Assembly: GCA_958403905.1 (NCBI GenBank)
Contig: CATXZD010000003.1
Coordinates: forward strand, 155,988 to 219,987
DNA: 64,000 nucleotides
Reading direction: 5' to 3'
Source of the DNA: an uncultured Ruminococcus sp.
GTDB lineage: Bacteria; Bacillota; Clostridia; Oscillospirales; Acutalibacteraceae
Shown here: positions 58,898 to 64,000 of the stretch, in pieces
Layout of the letters: every line of letters begins with the position of its first letter
Numbering within the stretch: the stretch's first letter is position 1
Translations under genes and position numbers: made by a program
Notes under the pieces: generated by a model
Database searches by the model: none
What the model was told of the DNA's origin: nothing
The model's input: the letters and a program-made list of their open reading frames with translations, nothing else

Positions 58898-60648
58898 TGG
58901 TGTTACAATCTCTTGTAAATTTTTACGAGGTTCTTGCAGAAAAAGACAAGGTCGACAAGCAAGGATGGGCAAAGTCAAAAGTATCATATGGTTTGGTTAT
59001 TGATGAAAACGGCGTATTAAAAAATGTAATTTCTTTAAAAACTACTGATAAAAGCGGTAAAAAGGAAATAGCGTCACAAATCAGCTTGCCTATGCCGGTT
59101 AAAAGAGCGGTGAATATATCAGCAAATTTTCTGTATGATACAGCGTCATATTTATTTGGTAATGACCAAAAGGGCAAGCCTGAACGAAATAGGCAATGTT
59201 TTGAAGAGTCAAAGCAACTTCATCAAAGGCTTCTTATTGATGACAACTCTCCTGCTGCAAAAGCAATATTACTTTATTATGAAAATATAGATGTTGAAAA
59301 TATTGAAAGCTATCTTGTCAATATTGGCTGTAACGAAAATGTCCTAACCGATATTTTTAAAAATGGTGCAAATCTTGTATTTATGCCGTTCGGAAAACTT
59401 GCTACTGATTATGTCGATATTTGTGAGTGTTGGAATAAACACTACAGCAAAAGTAAATCAGAAACTGAAATCTGCCTTGTCACAGGCAAAAAGTTACCTG
59501 TATCAAGACTTCATCCTGTAATCAAAGGGGTAAGAGGCGGACAGTCAATGGGAACCTCTCTTGTATCTTTTAATGCACCTGCATTTGAATCTTTTGAAAA
59601 ATCGCAAGGATATAACTCGCCTGTCAGTGAATATGCAGCTTTTGCCTATACAACTGCACTTAATTACTTGCTTTCCGAAAGCGAATATGTAAACTATTTT
59701 GGCGATACTACTGTTGTTTGCTGGACAGAGGATGACAATGAGGGTTGTCAGGAAATTTTTTCTGATTTATTCGGTAGTGAAGATGAATTAAAGCAAAATG
59801 ATTTATGGAATGTTATTAATAAGCTGTCAATGGGGCAGAGTGTTGAATGGGGTTCAATACCGATTAATCCTGATGTAAAATTCTATATTCTCGGTTTGTC
59901 GCCAAATGCTGCAAGACTTTCCGTAAGATTTTTCCTTGTAAACTCTTTTGGAAACTTTATGAAAAATGTTATTGATCATGAAGAAAATATGCGTATTGTC
60001 ATTCCAAGCTTTTTGCAGAGCACACATTTTCCTACTTGGAAAGTTTTAAGAGAAACAGTAAACCAAAATTCAAAAAACAAAAGCGCAAAACCACAGCTTG
60101 CAGGAAACTATATCTATTCCATTTTAACAGGTTACAAATATCCTGCAACACTTTATGACAACATAATGATAAGGATAAAGGCTGAAAGAGATGTCAACGC
60201 AGAGCGAGAAGCTATAAGGGCCGCAATTATCAAAGCATTTCTAATCAGAAACTATCCCGAATATAAGGAGGTATTAACTGTGTCAATAAATTACGATACA
60301 AATAATCAGGCTTACAATCTTGGCAGACTTTTCTCAATCTTGGAGGAAATTCAGTCAGCGGCAAACCCAACTATTAATTCAACAATAAAGGATAGGTATT
60401 TTTCATCGGCAAGCTCAACTCCCGGTGCTATTTTTCCTTTCCTTTTTGACCTTGCACAAAAGCATCTTAAAAAGTTAAGGACAGATAATCCCGGCTTTTG
60501 TATAGCAAAGCAAAAGGAAGTAACTGATATTTTATCAAAATTTGAAGAAAGTTTCCCTGCAAGAATGACTATGCAGGAAAAAGGAGCTTTTCAAATAGGA
60601 TACTATCATCAGATTCAGAAAAGATATACAAAAAAGGAGGACAAATAA
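58897..60648 (+). CDS. cas8c: Cas8c (Csd1), large subunit of type I-C Cascade
   Basis: 583 residues. L-Q-S-L-V-N-F-Y-E-V-L near the start, G-W-A-K-S-K-V-S-Y-G-L, C-L-V-T-G-K...H-P-V-I-K-G-V-R-G-G-Q-S-M-G-T-S-L-V-S-F-N and A-F-A-Y-T-T-A-L-N are the Csd1 landmarks. It recognises the PAM; in many type I-C loci an internal start also yields a small Cas11c from the C-terminal third. The C-terminal 130 residues are helical, consistent with that. Full length. Confidence 0.95.
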   Translation: MVLQSLVNFYEVLAEKDKVDKQGWAKSKVSYGLVIDENGVLKNVISLKTTDKSGKKEIASQISLPMPVKRAVNISANFLYDTASYLFGNDQKGKPERNRQCFEESKQLHQRLLIDDNSPAAKAILLYYENIDVENIESYLVNIGCNENVLTDIFKNGANLVFMPFGKLATDYVDICECWNKHYSKSKSETEICLVTGKKLPVSRLHPVIKGVRGGQSMGTSLVSFNAPAFESFEKSQGYNSPVSEYAAFAYTTALNYLLSESEYVNYFGDTTVVCWTEDDNEGCQEIFSDLFGSEDELKQNDLWNVINKLSMGQSVEWGSIPINPDVKFYILGLSPNAARLSVRFFLVNSFGNFMKNVIDHEENMRIVIPSFLQSTHFPTWKVLRETVNQNSKNKSAKPQLAGNYIYSILTGYKYPATLYDNIMIRIKAERDVNAEREAIRAAIIKAFLIRNYPEYKEVLTVSINYDTNNQAYNLGRLFSILEEIQSAANPTINSTIKDRYFSSASSTPGAIFPFLFDLAQKHLKKLRTDNPGFCIAKQKEVTDILSKFEESFPARMTMQEKGAFQIGYYHQIQKRYTKKEDK

Positions 60649-60649
60649 T

Positions 60650-61537
60650 ATGTCAGAAGCAATTAAAAACAGATATGAATTCGCAATAATTTTCGATGTT
60701 GAAAATGGCAATCCAAACGGCGACCCCGATGCAGGAAATATGCCGAGAGTTGACCCTGAAACAGGTTACGGCATTGTTACAGATGTTTGTTTGAAACGTA
60801 AAATCAGGAATTATGTCGAAGTTGTAAAAGAAAATGAACCAGGCTACGGAATATACATAAAAAGCGGAGTACCACTTAATAAGAGTGACAAAAAAGCTTT
60901 TGAATATCTCGGTACCAATGAAACAGAAATAAAAAAATTGAAAAAAGATAAACCTGAAACCGACGGTAAAATAAGAGATTTTATGTGTGAAAACTTCTTT
61001 GATATAAGAACATTCGGTGCAGTTATGACAACGTTTGTAAAAGCGTCTTTAAACTGTGGTCAAGTCAGAGGTCCTGTTCAGCTTAGTTTTGCACGTTCAG
61101 TCGATCCGATTTTCCCTCAGGAAATCACCATAACAAGATGTGCAATTACAACAGAGGCTGATGCCGAAAAAAATACAAACACAATGGGTAACAAGTTTAT
61201 TGTTCCTTACGGTTTGTACGTTGCAGAGGGTTACATTTCCGCAAACCTTGCAAGAAAGGTAACAGGATTTTCAGAAGATGATCTTGAACTGCTGTGGAGT
61301 GCAATTATAAATATGTTTGAATATGATCACGCGGCCGCAAGGGGAAAGATGGCTGTAAGAAAACTCGTTATATTTAAGCACGACAGCGAGCTTGGCAATA
61401 CACCGTCATATAAACTTTTTGATGCAATTAAAATCAAACGCAGGGAAGACGTAAAGATTGCAAGAAGCTATAATGATTATGAAATTACAATTTCAGAATC
61501 TGAAATTCCTCAGGGAGTAACATGCACAGTAAGATGA
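60650..61537 (+). CDS. cas7c: Cas7c (Csd2), backbone subunit of type I-C Cascade
   Basis: 295 residues. F-D-V-E-N-G-N-P-N-G-D-P-D-A-G-N-M-P-R-V-D-P at about 15-36, I-R-T-F-G-A-V-M, R-G-P-V-Q-L-S-F-A-R-S and D-H-A-A-A-R-G-K-M are diagnostic. Multiple copies coat the guide RNA. AAGGAGG ribosome site 8 bases before the ATG. It overlaps the cas4 start by 16 bases. Confidence 0.97.
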   Translation: MSEAIKNRYEFAIIFDVENGNPNGDPDAGNMPRVDPETGYGIVTDVCLKRKIRNYVEVVKENEPGYGIYIKSGVPLNKSDKKAFEYLGTNETEIKKLKKDKPETDGKIRDFMCENFFDIRTFGAVMTTFVKASLNCGQVRGPVQLSFARSVDPIFPQEITITRCAITTEADAEKNTNTMGNKFIVPYGLYVAEGYISANLARKVTGFSEDDLELLWSAIINMFEYDHAAARGKMAVRKLVIFKHDSELGNTPSYKLFDAIKIKRREDVKIARSYNDYEITISESEIPQGVTCTVR

Positions 61538-62211
61538 ATTACACCGACGACCGTCTTTTAAGTATTTCAGGAATACAGCATTTTGTGTTTTGCAGACGTC
61601 AATGGGCTCTTATTCACATTGAACAGCAGTGGGAGGAAAATCTTCTCACTGTCAGTGGAAATATAATGCACGAAAATGCCCACGACAATGCCTCATCTGA
61701 AAAACGAAATGATTTGATAATATCGCGTGGTATGCCGATAGTTTCACATGAACTTGGCATTAACGGGGCTTGTGACGTTGTTGAGTTTCATAAATCGAAT
61801 GACGGTGCAATAATTAACGGGTATGACGGATTATATAAAATTGTTCCCGTAGAATATAAACACGGTGAGCCAAAAGAAACCGATGCCGATATTCTTCAGA
61901 CAGCGGCGCAGGCATATTGCCTTGAAGAAATGTTTTGTACAAAAATTGATGAACTCAATATTTTCTACGGTAAAACAAGGCGCAGATTAAAAGTCCCGTT
62001 TGATGATGAAATCCGTGAACGCCTTATAAATGTAGTTAATGAAATGCACAGTCTGTATGACAGAAGATATAATCCAAAGGTTAAAAAAAGCAAGAAATGT
62101 AACGCCTGTTCACTTAAAGAAATTTGTCTGCCGAAATTATCAAAAACAGAGAATGTTCACAGTTACATTAAAAATAATTTAAAGGAGATATTAGATGAAG
62201 AAGTTACTTAA
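61522..62211 (+). CDS. cas4: Cas4 nuclease (adaptation)
   Basis: 229 residues, RecB-like exonuclease helping choose PAM-flanked spacers. C-R-R-Q-W-A-L-I-H-I-E near 24 (first Fe-S cysteine just before), the D-V-V-E motif, V-P-V-E-Y-K-H-G at about 113 (nuclease Asp/Glu-Lys) and C-N-A-C...C-L-P at about 193-205 for the remaining Fe-S ligands. The ATG at 61522 is 5 bases from GGGAG; a second ATG at 61534 is possible. Overlaps cas1 by 17 bases. Confidence 0.95.
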   Translation: MHSKMNYTDDRLLSISGIQHFVFCRRQWALIHIEQQWEENLLTVSGNIMHENAHDNASSEKRNDLIISRGMPIVSHELGINGACDVVEFHKSNDGAIINGYDGLYKIVPVEYKHGEPKETDADILQTAAQAYCLEEMFCTKIDELNIFYGKTRRRLKVPFDDEIRERLINVVNEMHSLYDRRYNPKVKKSKKCNACSLKEICLPKLSKTENVHSYIKNNLKEILDEEVT

Positions 62212-63226
62212 CACGCTGTACATAACTTCAAATGAAAAATATCTTTCACTTGACGGCGAAACAGTTGTAATCAGTGAACATGGTACAGAATGTGCAAGAA
62301 TACCTTTGCATAATATAGAGTCTATCGTAACTATGGGTTATGCAGGGGTGAGCCCCGCACTGCTTGGCAAATGTGCAGAATATGGAATTGTTATATCGTT
62401 TTTATCACGCAGCGGAAGGTTTCTTTCTCATACAGTCGGACCGTATAACGGAAATGTTATTTTAAGAAAAACGCAGTACATATATTCTACTAATGAGGAA
62501 ATATGTACATCAGTTTCTAAAAACATAATGACGGGTAAATTGTATAATTCAAGAGGTGTGGTTGAACGAGCAATTCGTGACTATTCTGCCTCACTCGATG
62601 TTGATAAGCTGAAAAGTGTTTCAGATGATTTAAAAAAGTCTATAAACAACGTCGAAATTTGCAAAGATACCGAGCAGTTAAGGGGAGTCGAGGGGGAAGC
62701 TGCATCTCGTTATTTTTCAGTATTTGATGATTTAATTCTGCAACAGAAAAAAGACTTTTATTTCAACACGAGAGTTAGAAGACCACCCACTGACCCGGTA
62801 AATGCAATGCTTTCATTTTCTTACACTTTGCTAAACAGTATGACAACTTCTGCACTATATTGTGTAGGACTTGATCCTTATGTTGGATTTATGCACAAAG
62901 ACCGACCTGGCAGAACTTCACTTTCTCTCGATCTTATGGAAGAACTGCGTTCGGTGTTTGCAGACAGATTTGTTATCACAATGATTAATAAACGTGTGAT
63001 AAATAAAAACGACTTCTTTGTAAAGGAGAATGGCGCAGTTTATTTTACTGATGACGGAAAAAAGAAGTTTTTACAGTCGTGGCAGATGAAAAAGCAGAAT
63101 ACAATTGTACATCCGTTTCTTAAAGAAAAGGTTGAATGGGGAATGGTGCCGTATGTTCAGGCACTTTTGTTTGCAAGATTTTTAAGAGGCGATATTGACG
63201 GTTATCCGCCGTTTTTTTGGAAGTAG
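62195..63226 (+). CDS. cas1: Cas1 integrase
   Basis: 343 residues. Catalytic residues fall in E-G-E-A-A-S-R-Y-F (Glu, about 167), F-M-H-K-D-R-P-G-R (His) and L-D-L-M-E-E-L-R (Asp), as in I-C Cas1. N-terminal L-Y-I-T-S-N-E-K-Y-L-S-L and the I-V-T-M-G-Y-A-G-V-S-P strand are present. Inserts new spacers with Cas2. GGAG ribosome site inside cas4. Confidence 0.97.
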   Translation: MKKLLNTLYITSNEKYLSLDGETVVISEHGTECARIPLHNIESIVTMGYAGVSPALLGKCAEYGIVISFLSRSGRFLSHTVGPYNGNVILRKTQYIYSTNEEICTSVSKNIMTGKLYNSRGVVERAIRDYSASLDVDKLKSVSDDLKKSINNVEICKDTEQLRGVEGEAASRYFSVFDDLILQQKKDFYFNTRVRRPPTDPVNAMLSFSYTLLNSMTTSALYCVGLDPYVGFMHKDRPGRTSLSLDLMEELRSVFADRFVITMINKRVINKNDFFVKENGAVYFTDDGKKKFLQSWQMKKQNTIVHPFLKEKVEWGMVPYVQALLFARFLRGDIDGYPPFFWK

Positions 63227-63234
63227 GGGTAATA

Positions 63235-63525
63235 ATGCTTGTATTAATCACTTATGACGTGAGAACCGATACACCTAATGGCAAGAAGCGGCTTCGAAAG
63301 GTGGCAAAAGTATGTTGCAATTATGGGCAGCGGGTGCAGAATTCTGTTTTTGAGTGTGTTATGGATGCCTCCAAATGCCGTGAAGTAAAAGAAATGCTTC
63401 TAAGAATTATTGATGAAGATGAGGACAGCATACGTTTTTATTATCTTGGAAATAATTACAAAGCAAAGGTTGAACATTACGGAATAAAAGAGAGTTTGGA
63501 TATGGAAGGAGTGTTGCTTTTTTAG
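63235..63525 (+). CDS. cas2: Cas2
   Basis: 96 residues. M-L-V-L-I-T-Y-D-V-R-T-D-T (metal-site Asp at residue 8), R-L-R-K-V-A-K-V-C-C-N-Y-G-x-R-V-Q-N-S-V-F-E-C and F-Y-Y-L-G-N-N-Y match the family. Dimer bridging Cas1 pairs. The ATG at 63235 is 8 bases after the cas1 stop; the frame open from 63217 is inside cas1. Confidence 0.96.
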   Translation: MLVLITYDVRTDTPNGKKRLRKVAKVCCNYGQRVQNSVFECVMDASKCREVKEMLLRIIDEDEDSIRFYYLGNNYKAKVEHYGIKESLDMEGVLLF

Positions 63526-63694
63526 TGCGAATGTGTAGCAAACGTTTTTTTACAGGAGTATTCGCACTATAAAAATTTGTTATTTTGAAGTATACAATAA
63601 TAAATAACCATTTGGATTTTAAATGAAACACTATATTTTGTGTTCAGTGCTTAAAATTGAAGTGTAAAAATGCTTTTATTTGTATATAATTGCT
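63526..63694 (+). promoter_or_regulatory. CRISPR leader
   Basis: 169 bases, AT-rich, between cas2 and the first repeat; expected to hold the array promoter and adaptation signals. An inverted repeat TAGTGCGAAT / ATTCGCACTA (63523-63532 and 63560-63569) starts in the cas2 stop codon. Confidence 0.7.
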
Positions 63695-64000
63695 GTCACC
63701 CTCCACACGGAGGGTGTGGATTGAAATAAGACTGAAATGTTTAATACACTTCAAGACTCACAGTCACCCTCCACACGGAGGGTGTGGATTGAAATAGCCT
63801 TTAAGACTTGAACACTTTCTGGCTCTGGCGGGTCACCCTCCACACGGAGGGTGTGGATTGAAATCATTTCGCAAATGGACGCCAAAAATGAGTAGATTGT
63901 CACCCTCCACACGGAGGGTGTGGATTGAAATAAGCCGGGCGGCTTTTATGGCCTATATCAGGAGAGTCACCCTCCACACGGAGGGTGTGGATTGAAATAC
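63695..64000 (+). CRISPR. type I-C CRISPR array, leader end (continues beyond window)
   Basis: Five identical 33-base repeats at 63695, 63763, 63832, 63899 and 63966. Each starts GTCACCCTCC, has an 8-bp stem CACCCTCC-ACAC-GGAGGGTG and ends GTGGATTGAAAT. Four complete spacers of 35, 36, 34 and 34 bases; a fifth begins at 63999. The terminal GATTGAAAT and stem layout are those of type I-C repeats. No repeat decay is visible, consistent with the leader-proximal end. Confidence 0.98.

Overview
The window looks like a chromosomal segment of a low-GC, anaerobic, spore-forming Firmicute of the Oscillospiraceae/Ruminococcus type. The reasons are the sporulation genes (ytfJ/gerW, spoIIM-like), AT-rich intergenic DNA with good TTGACA-17-TATAAT promoters and GGAGG ribosome sites, dockerin-bearing secreted proteins, and conserved clostridial blocks (scpAB-DUF2953-ytfJ-dac-rlu; rpsF-ssb-rpsR). 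The genus is inferred from gene content only.

Layout. 1-2.4 kb: right end of an integrative element (ArdC-like protein, small protein, tyrosine integrase) ending at a copy of a tRNA-Gly 3' end, with a second copy 189 bp further on. 2.4-25 kb: housekeeping chromosome. It holds a SUKH protein, a DUF3267/VOC/2H-phosphoesterase trio, rpmB, a chromosome-segregation and cell-wall operon, a three-gene biotin carboxyltransferase cluster, O-acetylhomoserine sulfhydrylase, ispDF, two D,D-carboxypeptidases, pgi, maf, trpF, a LytTR regulator, rpsF-ssb-rpsR and ilvE. 26-29.3 kb: a kinase-CYTH fusion, four tRNAs (Arg, His, Lys, Gln), then a gene-poor 1.4-kb island with an XRE regulator between imperfect inverted repeats. 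29.4-42 kb: ClC channel, a dockerin protein, a DnaJ trio, a modular SH3b/lysozyme protein, proC, spoIIM and membrane proteins of unknown function. 42-55.7 kb: surface-protein region with a 1469-aa CotH protein carrying a half dockerin, a 2100-aa secreted protein, a 53-aa peptide, an LRR-dockerin protein and an HprK-like kinase. 55.8-64 kb: a complete type I-C CRISPR-Cas system (cas3; cas5-cas8c-cas7-cas4-cas1-cas2; array running off the edge).

Main discovery. The 225-bp gap between cas3 and cas5 appears to contain a minus-strand gene for a crRNA-like RNA. It has its own promoter (TTGATT-17-TATAAT), a predicted start exactly at a degenerate CRISPR repeat (GTC...GTGGATTGAAAT), an AT-rich guide, and a terminator hairpin that is fully paired only as minus-strand RNA. 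The first 17 guide bases match 15 of 17 bases of a site between this promoter and the cas5 promoter, and that site is preceded by the canonical type I-C PAM TTC. This is the architecture expected of a Cascade-guided autorepressor (CreR-like) for the cas operon. It is read from sequence only and untested.

Limits: no searches were run. Family names rest on recognisable motifs. Starts were chosen from ribosome-site spacing and, where possible, promoter position.
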